Below are positions 24,334 through 35,943 of a DNA stretch of 64,000 nt, piece after piece (the first letter of the stretch is position 1; each line of letters opens with the position of its first letter). Source of the DNA: Owenia fusiformis (Eukaryota > Annelida > Polychaeta > Sabellida > Oweniidae); assembly GCA_903813345.2 (NCBI GenBank), contig CAIIXF020000012.1:11636932-11700931 (forward strand), in the 5' to 3' direction. The notes below the pieces were generated by a model that saw only the letters and a program-made list of their open reading frames with translations, was not told the origin of the DNA and made no database searches. The translations under genes were made by a program, and so were the position numbers.

Positions 24334-24376
24334 GACGCCGCCCGCCCGCCCGCCGCCCGCCCGCCCGCCGCCCGTC
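24334..24376. repeat. CCCG-rich microsatellite
   Basis: gccgcccgcccgcccgccg repeated about twice, directly at the end of the 162-bp satellite; very GC-rich against an AT-rich background. Confidence 0.9.
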
Positions 24377-24606
24377 AAGCTGACTACAATATCGTACCTT
24401 TTGTTAGGTACGATAAAAACGCATGCAACATCGTCAGTACAGTAACATTTCAAATGTTTGAAACTACTTTGAATTTGAAAAATAAGCAATGTACAAGTCC
24501 TAACTTTTGTATATTTCAGATAGTTATTTAAAATGTGCAGCAAGGGTGTTGCCTTTTGTAATTTAGGGAGTTTCAGTCATGTTAATCTTTTCAAAAATTA
24601 CATTGC

Positions 24607-25526
24607 AGAGACGTGTCGCAAAAAGGTGGCGCATTTGTTTTTTAGGGGTATCGCGTGAATGTAACTTTGATTGGCCGGATTCTAAAATAATATTCTAATT
24701 AAAGTTGTATATCATTTTAAAGCGGTTTCGATGAAGTTTTTAGATCAACTACACTTCGTTCACAATTCTTGCGCGTTCTTTTTTAAAAAAGAGTTTTTTA
24801 CCAAAACATCTGGCAAATATTCCCTGTTGACACGTTACATTTTGAATTATTTTTCGTCTTTAAACGCTCATAACTCAAACAATATATGACTATTATACTT
24901 ATTTTTCGTCTTGATAAAGGTAGATAGAAGTTTTATTTCAAAGGATGAATTTTAGTAAGCGTCCCATATTGTGACGTCATAGAGTTTGAAAAATAGAATC
25001 TGTTGACAGCGACCTTTTCTGCTCATTTTTTTGTTCCTTCAACTTTTCAGGTGTACATTAAACAAAAAATACGAGATCAATTTTTAATAAATCATACATG
25101 ATTATTTTGCTCCTAAACTCTAGTTTATTAATAAATAGTTGATTTTGTTCGCAAAAGTATGTGTTTTCTGTTGTATGTGGAAAAGTGGAGGACGAAAGGT
25201 TTTCAAAATTCATCAAAATAGGGCTAATTTACGCCATTCGCCTATTTTCAAGCACAGCAACACGTATATTTATTTCACCTAAAATATCAATTGATTCGTG
25301 TTTTATGATGCTCCTAGCCCATTAACAATATATATATGATATCAGAGTTATTCGTCTAAAATGTTTTGAGATAGAGAGGTAAATGTGGAGGACGAAAGGA
25401 TTTTCATTTGTGTACATTTTTCTCAAAAACGTCACATTCTACCATGTTAAAAGCGAGGATCCTCTGGATTACGCCACAAAATGTGTAACAATGCGTGCGC
25501 GAGCTTTTTGCGATACATCAGAGATA
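24607..25526. mobile_element. Possible TIR element in GP2 intron 2
   Basis: gtgtcgcaaaaaggtggcgc near 24611 and gcgcgagctttttgcgatac near 25499 are imperfect inverted repeats around the core tcgcaaaaag. No target duplication is clear and no transposase is seen, so this is tentative. Confidence 0.35.
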
Positions 25527-26665
25527 CTTCAAAATATAAAAGGCCTTACATAATAAGATAGCCAAACTACAAAACAAACTAAAATATACAAAAGTTAGGC
25601 AATGTATAAATGTTTCTATTTTTACATTATACTTTTTCAATATTGTCCATAGATTGCTTATTTTTTAGTTGATTCAAAGAAGTTTCAAATACTTAAAATG
25701 TAACTGTAAGCGAAAATAATCTCTCAAAACGAATAATGCATCAACATTCACTTTACAGGGTAATATTCTATCACATGGATGTCTACACAAACAAGTGCCT
25801 ACCTTCGCCAACAATTTCATTCTTAGTTGATCGCCCTGCCCAGTTGTGGACCTTATGCCACCATTCTGTCATTGGCAACTTTGGATCTAACACTCTCTGA
25901 GACGCCTGTGCTATGAAGTGCAGGGCGCGGTTGAAGTGCTTGAAACCACCTGGAGCTCCTACAATGTCATTTTTCTGCTTGCATTGTCTTCTCCTAGCCT
26001 CTGTTAACATAATTGACAAGAGACACAACACCGTCAGGAGAATTATGAAAGGTTTTGAGCTGAAATATAATATATCAATATTATAACACTTACTGGTTTG
26101 TGTTGCTTTTTCCTAAATTTTAGGAATATTTTTGTAAAATGTTAGACTATAACATACAAAACATGAGAGGTCTCGTTTTGTGAGAGACAATAGCAAAAAA
26201 TATAGAAATATAAAAATGTGATTTTGATTTTCATGAAATTAGCTGAAGTCATCAAACTTACCAGTGTGCAAAAAATCAAAATTCTGTTGTTCAGTTTTGG
26301 AACTTCTTGAATGATTTTATGCCAGAAAGTTTGTTATTCTTAAACATTTTAGTGTCGTGAATCCTTTTGTGCAGTTTAAGTTCAATCGTTATACTAGAAA
26401 AAAACATTAAAAGATAGTTTGTTGACCCCGGTGTCGTTTATTTTAGGGCACATCAATTTTATACGTAACTGACTATTTTTGCGATAAAAATACTGCTACT
26501 CGCAACTGGCTTGACAATAATTAACAATATTTAGCGTCCCAAAGCATATTTCAGTACTTCCCCCATGTCTTGAAAAATGCTAGATATTGTATGTAAAATC
26601 TCAATTAACTAGCATTAGATGCTACACCATTTGTCATTTCCCTTAGTCGTTAGTTTTAACCTTAC

Positions 26666-26673
26666 CTCAACAT
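26666..26673 (-). CDS. GP2 exon 1 coding part
   Basis: ATG TTG AG then gtaagg, inside a segment homologous to the GP1, GP3 and GP5 first exons. The upstream sequence (to about 26870, including tataaacgaggcaatgaata) is homologous to 39965-40030, the part of the GP3 promoter displaced by a transposon. Confidence 0.7.
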
Positions 26674-28380
26674 TCTCCTCCAACTGAGTCTACTTAGAAA
26701 ATAAGAAGTATTTATCGTTCAGCAATATTCACAATATAATTTCATTTAAACTTTTATATATTAGTGTATTATACAGTATATCTGATTTGAAGTATTATAT
26801 AGATTATAACATATAATAAAATGTATGTTCTCATATAAACGAGGCAATGAATATTCAAGACAATGATGATCAAACCAATAATTACAATTTATTGTTTCGA
26901 CACAAACTAGTTTTAAGGCAGTTATTCTCGCAAAACATGTATGTACAGGGTGTCCAAGAATTCTTGAGAAATTTTTGAAGGGGAGATATAAGGTGATTTT
27001 TCTTCAAATTTGGTACATTTATTAAACATACATTGGGGAATGACTAACATGAATTCCACGCACATATATTTTATATTTCAGAATTTTCAGAATTCTACCT
27101 CGCCACAAACCCCGGAGATTTGGGAAATGGTTCTTCACGATACCCCGAGAGCTACAATAAAAAGCACCATGATGACAGATACCTATATTAGTTAGAAGTC
27201 TTAAATACCGCCTGACACAAAAATCCCACCCACCCAGACTCTTTGCTACCTGTATACAAAATTTTGAAGCAAATCACTTAAATATAGTGTCAGAATCGCA
27301 AAAATAAGGAAAAACTATGAATTAAACCTAGATTTTGACCTCGGCATTTTGGTGTCCAGATTTTGAAGCTCGGTGACTTTTGAGGTCCCCTTCTTTGAAA
27401 GGCCCTCTTTATATTAAGCTGTACTCAATCTATATCTCATATTTTACACTATTTATTTGTCATCACAGGTTAAGTAAATAAAAATTCAAACGTAAAGAGG
27501 CTTTAACACGTAGTTCAATGGGAGAGCTAAGGTCGCCAAACTTGTGGAGGGGAGTGTATGTTAGGTCATTGCATTTACTCCAGAACAAGCAGTCAAAGAA
27601 ATGATAATGAACTGTGGACTTTGAGCCCGACTTTGAGACAGGCAAAGTTCAAACACTCCCAACAACAGTTATATCAAAAATGTTTTCCTGATGCCAACCT
27701 TTTCCAATTTTTTCAATGCTTTATGCATCAATATGTTGCATTTGGAGACATACCTAACCTCTTGAAAGGAAAATGGATTCAAGCAAGTGTTTTGAGATAT
27801 CAATCATGGGTGATCAAAATTAAGCTGAAAACAATGGATCGCATGAGTTTTCCCTATGGGAAAATAACATGGGAAGTATTGTTTTCCACTTTATACCTAA
27901 TGAATCCATTTTTCCTTTCAGAGGCTAAGTGTATCTACAAATAAAAACATTGAAAAACACTAGAAAAAACATGTTGGTGGGGTGTTTGCATTTTCAATGT
28001 CGCAAAATCCAAATTATTTTATCATTTTTATACTAAACTCTTTGAGGCTTTGGTGTTGATATTGTGAATAACAGGTGGAAATCTTAAGAAGTCAGATGAA
28101 CATTTCGAAAAGTTAGCAATGGTTAAAAACATTGTCTCACTAATATGACTTTTTCCTTTGAATTACGTCATAAATTTCAATAAATGCGATTATACACTGT
28201 CATAATTCATTCCCTCTATGGCTAGGATATCATTTTCTGTATGCTAAATTTTTCATACCATTGTAAAGCCCATCTCAAACTGTTCATGGCTGACAGGTTT
28301 GAAATAAACATTAACACATTGACAGTAGGTTATGGGATTGCCACAACCCATCTAAAACATGATTTTTAGATGGTTTTACC
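26674..28380. other. GP2 upstream region and decayed repeat ends
   Basis: No gene. A mariner-type end (acagggtgtccaagaattct) starts at about 26944 with no partner found. A diverged copy of 27040-27130 occurs at 41400-41490. The last ~90 bp before 27559 is a lone end of the CACTCCCC family (gttaagtaaataaaaattca ... ggaggggagtg, then ta). Confidence 0.5.
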
Positions 28381-28784
28381 CCTTAAATAGTCGCGTGGTT
28401 TTAAGGATTGGATGTTACCATTTTGCTCAATAAACACATTAATATTCACATCTGATATAAATTTTGGTATACATAAGCTAATAAAATAGAATGTATAAAC
28501 AAGTGAGAAAGATTAGGGTTGTAATTATCTTACAATTTCAAGTTTATTGTTTTACATGTTAGCCCTACCCCTAATTTTGAACTAAAGAAAGAGCTCTGAA
28601 TCTGAAAGATATTACCTCGAATTCTATCACAAGATGGTTTTATTAATTAGACTTCCATTATAATATCAATTTATGACGTTAATTTATAGCAAAAAGTCAC
28701 ACTCACGATTTTGTGACTTGTCCTATTCAATCCGTTTTTAACTTTTCACCATATCTACGAAATTCTTTGAAATGTATACATATA

Positions 28785-29531
28785 CAGGGTGTCCAATAAA
28801 TAAGGTGAAACATATTGTAACTTTCTTAATATTGCACCAATCTTGATGAAATTTTCAGAGTTTGTAGCCCAAACCTTCTTACCTTTATTCCGTGAATTTA
28901 AAGCGTCTTCTATTTGATCTGAGTTCACACACAGCTATGCTCACTATTGAAACTATTAGGGCACTGGGGCTACCCCTACTTGCACACCCTCCATATTCCC
29001 CAGACCTTGCACCCAATGACTTTTGCTTATATGCATAACTCAAAGTGAGTGTGACTTAAGAGGAAATAAATTTGGAAGCATTGATGAAATCAGATCACAT
29101 GTCTTAGCAAGACTTCAGGAAATGGGCAAGAACGGGTTTGAATATGTGTTTAGAGAGTGGGTGAACAAGCATAAGAAGTGTATAGCTAGAGATGGATGAT
29201 TATGTTCAATAGCTTATTTTCATAACAATGGGACTTTAGGACTGTTTTTATTACATTGTATTTGTGGTAGTAATAGACCTGGGAGTATGAATAAAGGTAT
29301 CAGAAAGAATAAATATGTTTTGGGAAGTTGTGACGTAAACAAACTTGCCCCGCCTTTTTGTTGTTTCGGTTGCTATAGCAACCACAACTCTGGCCAATCA
29401 AATAGAAGACGCTTTAAATTCACAGAATAAAGGTTAAAAGGTTTGGGCTACAAACCCTGAAATTTTTTTTCAAGATTGGTGAAATATTAAGAAAGTTACA
29501 ATATCTTTCACCTTATTTATTGGACACCCTG
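28785..29531. mobile_element. Mariner-like element, decayed
   Basis: TIRs cagggtgtccaataaataag and its complement at the right end, flanked by TA (28783-28784, 29532-29533). The inverted similarity runs inward for more than 100 bp on each side. It encloses a mariner transposase remnant. The matching site in block B (about 43735) lacks it. Confidence 0.9.
28943..29199 (+). pseudogene. Mariner transposase C-terminal remnant
   Basis: The frame from 28943 contains AHPPYSPDLAPNDFCLY, the signature around the last catalytic Asp of DD34D mariner transposases. After a break near 29035-29060 a second piece (GNKFGSIDEIRSHV..., ending NKHKKCIARDG and a stop at 29197) is the usual C-terminus. The N-terminal two thirds are missing, so it is inactive. 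Confidence 0.85.
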
Positions 29532-29584
29532 TATTTTACCTCTGGTATGATAACAACGAAAAATAAAAAAGATATGATTGATAA

Positions 29585-30060
29585 CACCCCAGTCACATTT
29601 GTCGCACGGCGGCCGCAAGTCGACCGCAGAACAATTAAATCGGTGAATTTCTGCGGCGAGCGTAGCCCTGCGGCCTCCGTACGGCGTATGCAGATTTTTA
29701 CAGGCCGCAGGGAAGGCGTAGAAATTATAACTCGGAGTTATAATATTTGTTCATTTCTGAGGTCCCCGTAGAAATCAACTGGATCGACAAGACTGAATCA
29801 TTATTTGTCAATGTTTCACGATCACTTTTCATTTGATATTACATCCTAGCACTTTGAATAACATTTATAAATTGTCCTGATGTAAATAAAATGAAAAAAA
29901 CTATTATTTATCAATATAAATTTAAAATTCACCGTGCGGCTGCCGTGGGAAATGTGACTGCAAAAGTATGAGAGCGCAGAAATTCTGCGGCGAGCGTAGA
30001 AAAGCTACTGGCCGCAGAAATGATAGACCAAAGGTCGCCGTAGGAAATGTGACTGGGGTG
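29585..30060. mobile_element. Harbinger-type MITE, TAA target duplication
   Basis: Ends caccccagtcacattt and aaatgtgactggggtg with TAA on both sides (29582-29584, 30061-30063), a 3-bp duplication typical of PIF/Harbinger elements. The 476-bp body is rich in gccgcag/ctgcggc words and codes for nothing. Confidence 0.8.
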
Positions 30061-31561
30061 TAAAGGACCTTGCACCTTTTTTTTGACAGAGGGTTTACAT
30101 TTTATTGTAAATTATTCCCAGGCCTCTTATAAAAACTAACACTAGGCTCTCGTAATTATTTATATATTGCATCTTAAAGGGGCAACAAGGACTGAAGAGA
30201 GAAAATTTGAAATTGATAAAGGACATTGCACCTTTTTTCTTTACAGAGGGTATACATTTTATTGTAAATTATTTCCAGGCCTCTGATATTATAAAAACTA
30301 ACACTAGGCTCTCGTAATTATTTATATATTGTATCTTAATTAGGGTGGTGGGAAAGTAATGAAATTCTGCAGCACAGATCTTTCACCGTCTATCCAGATT
30401 GCACCTTCACCCTGGCCATGCCCCCATATAGGACTGTATATTGAACACACGTAAAGAGGTGGGTCCATTGGTATGTCAGACTGATAGAATATGCTTTCCT
30501 GAAAAAGATAATATTCTATCGTTTCATCTACGAATGTTTAACTCCAAAGTGGTTGTTTAATAAGATTCAAGTGACGCTATCAATGATTATCTAAACGTTT
30601 AAACGTTTCTATTTTTCATTAGCAACGTCACATGAGACAAAGGAAGAAAATAACGTGCATTAACGTACAAAATAAACGAAAGAATAAGCAAAAACCTTAA
30701 AACATAGAAAATATACTTTTTGGACAACTCTTGTTCACATTTGAGAAACATAATTTTTTGTGTTTACCGCTCTCCTTGAAAGCCCACAATATCTCCTGAA
30801 GTCTATCCAATACTGCCCAAAAGCTATAAGATGATTAGTGGTTTTCTTATTGCCAGAGTTCGTCCCTCCATAAACTCCTTCTTCGTGTGGAACCACCCCG
30901 TACATAATGTCATGGATTATTGCTGGGTTTTCAAAGAAGTTCACTTTCTCTCCAATTGTCTCAGTCGTCACTCTATAATCCTGGCCAGGTAGCCATTAGG
31001 ATTCCGTTGATGTTACATTGATGATCCGTGACACGTTACCATAGTACAATTCATCAGTTGTTACGAGGTCTCTCAAGTCAATACCATGTCTCTCGTAGAA
31101 AAAACGGAGTGCTCGAAGACCTGAAATAGGCAATATTCGTGATATTATTTAGATACCCATTGAAGCCGAACAGAAGAAATTTAAAAACCAAGTTAATTAT
31201 ATTCTGGTATTCTTGTTTTGCAAAGCAGAATGCTTTTTAGAACAACCCAGCTAGTGACATACCTTCGCCAACAATTTCAGTCTTAGTTGTTCTGCCTGCC
31301 CAGTTATGAACTTTATGCCACCATTCTATCATTGGCAACTTTGGATCTAATATTCTCTCAGACCCCTGTCCTACGTAGTGCAAGGTGCGGTTGTAGTGCT
31401 TGAAACCACCGTATGCTCCTCCATTTTGCTGCTTGCATTGTTTTCTCGCAGCCTCTGTCATAACTGACAGGAAACAGATCATCGTCAGTAGAATTATGGG
31501 AGGTTTTGAGCTGAAATAATATATACCAATACGATGACACTTTCTGGTTTGTGTTTATGGG

Positions 31562-31859
31562 CATGGGCTATATTTTGAGTTGGTACGCACACTCGGGGAT
31601 GCCTGATTGCGTGGCCGAAGGCCGCGCATCGCGGGGGTTCCGGGGGTATGGTCCCCCGGGAATTTTTTTTCAAGGACGTTATTTGATGGAATCTAAGCGT
31701 TTTTATCAACTTTAAATGTTGACAATGGTAAAAACACAGATACGGTATGAAGCATCAATAAATTCGCAAATAAATTAATGCATTTTCACATATTTTTAAT
31801 TTTTTCAAATTCATTTGGTACGCCTGTGCGTATTTTGCGTAATAGGCGCTACGCCCATG
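31562..31859. mobile_element. 298-bp insertion in GP3 intron 1, 5-bp target duplication
   Basis: Ends catgggctatattttg and gcgctacgcccatg are short imperfect inverted repeats; ATGGG is duplicated (31557-31561, 31860-31864). The GP4 flank has the empty site (tttatgggcaaagg near 42885). The interior includes gcgggggttccgggggtatg and resembles 20570-20640. Confidence 0.75.
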
Positions 31860-33178
31860 ATGGGCAAAAGATTTCCAGGCCTGTGGAGTTTGAAGAATAA
31901 CAATACCTGGGTGTTAATCCATAGATAATGCTTGAAAATGAGAAATATTTTTAGGATTCTATGGTGTAATCTTATAGTCAATAAAATGCTCTATAGTGTA
32001 TTGATGTTTTTAGATGAAAAGCACAAGCGAAATGCATGACAAAGCTCCCGAAATTCATTCTACAAACAACTCGTGGTCCTTAACGATAATTGATATAATT
32101 TAAATCGCATGAATTCTGCTATTCTACCACATCCTGCGCCATGTGTATTGATATCTACTATATTATATATGTACTATCGTGATGTCAACACAACTGTTTA
32201 CCATGGCCATGCGATATATATTGACAATATTGCTTATTATTTCTTAAAAACAGCCTTAATGGTGATTTTTTTGACAAAAATCAAATTTTGCTATGGAAAT
32301 TCGAACAACATAACAAATTATGCGTTAAGTCCGCCGATAATTTCTAACTGGTTAATAAGATACGTTTCCGATCGCGACCAGCTCTCAAAAGGGGTTATTT
32401 GATATGTCATACTCATTGAAAAATAACACTTTTTACAATGTTTATATGTTTTGTATCCTCCAACACATGCTCAACATATTCATTTAACTTACAAATTAGC
32501 TATTCTTGAAAATTTATATAACAATCATTTAAATACTATATTAGATTAGTCTCATTTCTGAAAATTATTGTTTGGAATCATTTATGTGCATTAATGAAAC
32601 CTTTATATTTGGAGGATACAAAATATTGGACAGCAAAACCTAAATCCACCAAAAATAACAATATTTTGTCTAATGTTTTCAATGTCTGTCATTTAAGAAG
32701 TAACCCTTAAGCCCACTTTCTGGCGAAATCTTAAACAAATGATGCATCAGCAATATTAATTCAACCGGTGTGTTGGAGGATACAAAATATAAGACAAAAT
32801 GGTATATGCATAGAAAAAGTATTTCATTGCATTGGTAACACACATCTAACATAGCCCTTTTAATTTCTGATGTGAAACATATTCTTATGTAGTTTGAAAA
32901 ATATTAACGCAATCGATGCTCTATATGTGCTGTAATTCGGACAAACAAAACAAAACTATATTTTGGCCAAAAAATCATCATTTAAGCTATATTTTCGTAC
33001 ATCGCATGATCATGATAACCAGTTGTGATGACTTTAAAACAGCACACATCAAATGTCGCTGGTGTCAACACACACGACGCTGGCTAAATAGCAGAACAAT
33101 TGATTTTGAAAATATCAATTATCGTATTTACCCATATTTCATAATTCTGTATGTTGAATATATTGTATACTACTAATA

Positions 33179-34542
33179 CAGTAAAATCTGCACGATGGAA
33201 CACCTTTCTGTATCGAACACCTGTCTACGTGGAACAATTTTCAAAAGAACCAAATATTTTTTCCATTGAGTCACATGTTAACAGACCCTCTCTGTATGGA
33301 ACACCTGTCAACTGGGAACAAGGAATAGTGTTTTTAAGGCAAATTTTCAAAATTCACATTTTCACATGGAAAATTTGGTTATACTGTACATCCAATTGTT
33401 TGTGAATTACTATTTGATTCTAAGGAGCTTGAATTAATATGAATGAGATTAGGATAAGCCAATTGTTAACAGCATGGAAGATCAAGGGAAAAATCAATAC
33501 CCGGTGATTTCAGCGGGAAGTGGCGTTTCGTACTGTAGGCTATTAAGAACAGTGACCTACAGAGGGCGCTATCACAAACAAGTACTGCACGAACCGATAA
33601 ATTCCCGGGTATTGTAACGCCCTTGGGAAGATCTTACTCAATGTTAATTACCTCGATATTATAAACTGTTTATTATTAATTGCCATGACACCAATGCTTC
33701 TTTCAACAAAGCCTGACTGCAGCTGGCCAATTGGAATAATCTAGGAATTTACACAATTATATTTTGGAGATGATAATGGCAATGTTGTATTTATGTCATG
33801 TTGTCAAAATTTTAATCCAAACTCTATATATGAAAATGTCAATAAACTTATAAAGCTTAAAGAGGCTCTATACCATAGGATAGCAGAATCAAGACCCCTC
33901 TGGACCTTTTTGCATATTGAGTTTCACCACATATACACCACATCTGCATACCAAAGAATTCCCAAATCCCCCGCTTTCAGTGTTAATTTTGCGATTGTGC
34001 TGACCGATCTAATTATTTTCACGGAAATTAAGTCAATCTGAAGTTCAAATATACCGCGAACATTCCCCTGTTGTCTGATTGGTCGTTGAATTTGTTAATC
34101 ATGGACATAATTGGCTGAGCGGTTCAAGGCGCATGGGTTCGCTTGTGTGACTCAACGGGGATTCCCCTCGCTAGCCGAGGAATCGATTGTGCTTAAATCT
34201 GGAGGTTGGTTGTTCTGTTGATTATTTCAATATTTCGCAATAATGTACCCATAAGTTATGCTCAAGATATAACCATGGTATGTGAAATATTATATGAGCA
34301 ATAATTATGGGACAACATTGATTGTCTGTGCGAGAAACCTATGGTATAATGCATCTTTAATTCAATCTCATGTTCTCGTTGTTTTAGTAATCGCAGAATA
34401 AAATGCTCATAGCAATAAATATATGCTTATTCAGCGTTTTGGGGTTGGCCCAGAGTATGGACCCTCTCTATATGGAACACCTGTCAATAAGGAACAGTTT
34501 TGTCCAGTTCGAAAAGTGTTCCATGTGTGCAGGTTTTTCCTG
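33179..34542. mobile_element. Tigger/pogo-like non-autonomous element, block A copy
   Basis: Left end cagtaaaatctgcacgatgg, right end gtgcaggtttttcctg, flanked by TA (33177-33178, 34543-34544). The subterminal phrases tggaacacctttctgtat and ggaccctctctatatggaac are typical of pogo-like elements as I recall them. No transposase. Block B has the same insertion, so it predates the block duplication. Confidence 0.75.
34111..34195 (+). other. tRNA-Leu-like A box sequence
   Basis: tggctgagcggttcaaggcg matches the A box and D arm of type II tRNAs (Leu/Ser), and the ~7-nt flanks 85 bp apart can pair. There is no proper B box (gaatcgattg at its place), so it is not a tRNA gene. It lies inside the Tigger-like element; the second copy is at 47452-47536. 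Confidence 0.3.
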
Positions 34543-34779
34543 TAAATGAAAAAGGGCAATTGATAAGCTATTATATTTTAAACGCTCACGAATGTCCTTT
34601 GTTCAAAACATGTAAATCTGATACACACACTTAAAATCTCACGAAAAACGAGATTTAACAAGATTTCAAAAGCTGTTTTTTTGTAACAAATCAATATATC
34701 TGCGAAATCCAAAAACACTGTTACCCACCATGTACCTATGATTTATCCGGTAATACTATTATAATTTAAAATCTAAATA

Positions 34780-35941
34780 CACTCCCCTCCATAAGTTTGG
34801 CAACCTTAACTACCCCCATTGAAGTACACTCCCCTCCATAAGTTTGGCAACCTTTTTCCCCCATTGAAATACGTGTTAAAGCCTCTTTACCTTTGAATTT
34901 TTATTTACTTAACCTGCGATGGAAATACTTATACTATTGATGGAAACGTTATTTGACTTTATTTCCAATACCTCCAAATTTTTTCGATTTTTTCCTCAAT
35001 TACAATAGGTCGAAAATTGATGATAATTTTGATGAATTTTTGAAAATCGACATTCCCATGTTAACCAAGGGGAAATGGTAGGTTTGCCGCAAGTCATATG
35101 ACAGAATATCCAACCATCCGAGTCCTTGCAAAAAATACGAGTTAGGCAGGTAATTGAATTTGCTAACTTTATTTAACAAAAAATTGATATGTTTCTTCAG
35201 GTTCAACAAAGTTATAGGGCTTTAAAGTCAAAATTGTTTTTCAAAAAACCTCTTCCATTGAAATAACACAGGAGGCGAAAAATTATTTTCAAAAATGACT
35301 TTGAAGCGCTGTAACTTTAATATTCATCAAATAAACTAAACACTTAGTGTTCAAAAAAGTTAGACAATTCAATTTTCTATATGAAAATATTTTTTGCTGA
35401 ATCTTTTACTGAAAAGATATCCGGATTTCTGATTTGCCCCGAACCCTTCATTTCCCATTGGATAACATGGGAATGACGATTTTCAAAAATTCATCAAATT
35501 TATCATCAATTTTCGACCTATTGTAATTGAGGAAAAAAATGAGGAAATTTGGAGGTATTGGAAATAAAGTCAAGTTACGTTTTCATTAATATTGTAAGTT
35601 ATTTCATCGCTGGTTAAGTAAATAAAAATTCAAACGTAAAGAGGCTTTAACACGTAGTTCAATGGGGGAAAAAGGTTGCCAAACTTATGGAGGGGAGTGT
35701 ACGTGTTAAAGCTTGACGATTTCCAAAAATTCATCAAATTTATCATCAATTTTCGACCTATTGTAATTGAGGAAAAAAATTGAGAAAATTTGACGGTATT
35801 GGAAATAAGGTCAAATTACGTTTCACTTAATATTATAAGTTATTTCATCGCCGGTTAAGTAAATAAAAATTCAAACACAAAGAGGCTCTCACACGTAGTT
35901 CAATGGGGGAGCTAAGGTTGCCAAACTTATGGAGGGGAGTG
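34780..35941. mobile_element. CACTCCCC foldback MITE, one copy nested inside another
   Basis: An inner element (34827-35699, TA-flanked, ends cactcccctccataagtttg and complement) sits in an outer copy of the same family (34780-35941). The outer copy is interrupted between gaag and cgtgttaaagc, a junction continuous in other copies, and its own centre is deleted. TIRs of the inner copy are about 250 bp or more. Confidence 0.85.
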
Positions 35942-35943
35942 TA

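Larger units (their letters stand above)
21481..26673 (-). pseudogene. GP2: secreted-protein family member, disrupted
   Basis: Exon 1 26673-26666 (ATG TTG AG|gtaagg), exon 2 26059-25803 (257 nt, two codons longer than GP5, with a KNDIVGAPGG variant), exon 3 22781-21853, exon 4 21639-21481, whose stop TAA lies inside TTAATAAAG, so stop and polyadenylation signal overlap. Exon 3 is broken by a 553-bp transposon with its 5-bp target duplication; without them it is 371 nt, 6 short of the family's 377. That equals one T lost from the run near 22761 plus a 5-nt deletion near 21941. Intron 2 carries the 162-bp satellite and a possible TIR element. Confidence 0.8.

Noticed and set aside
32109-32402. 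97-codon plus-strand frame in block A
   Set aside because: Largely deleted in block B, partly present near GP4 without an open frame, and without domain features; probably chance.
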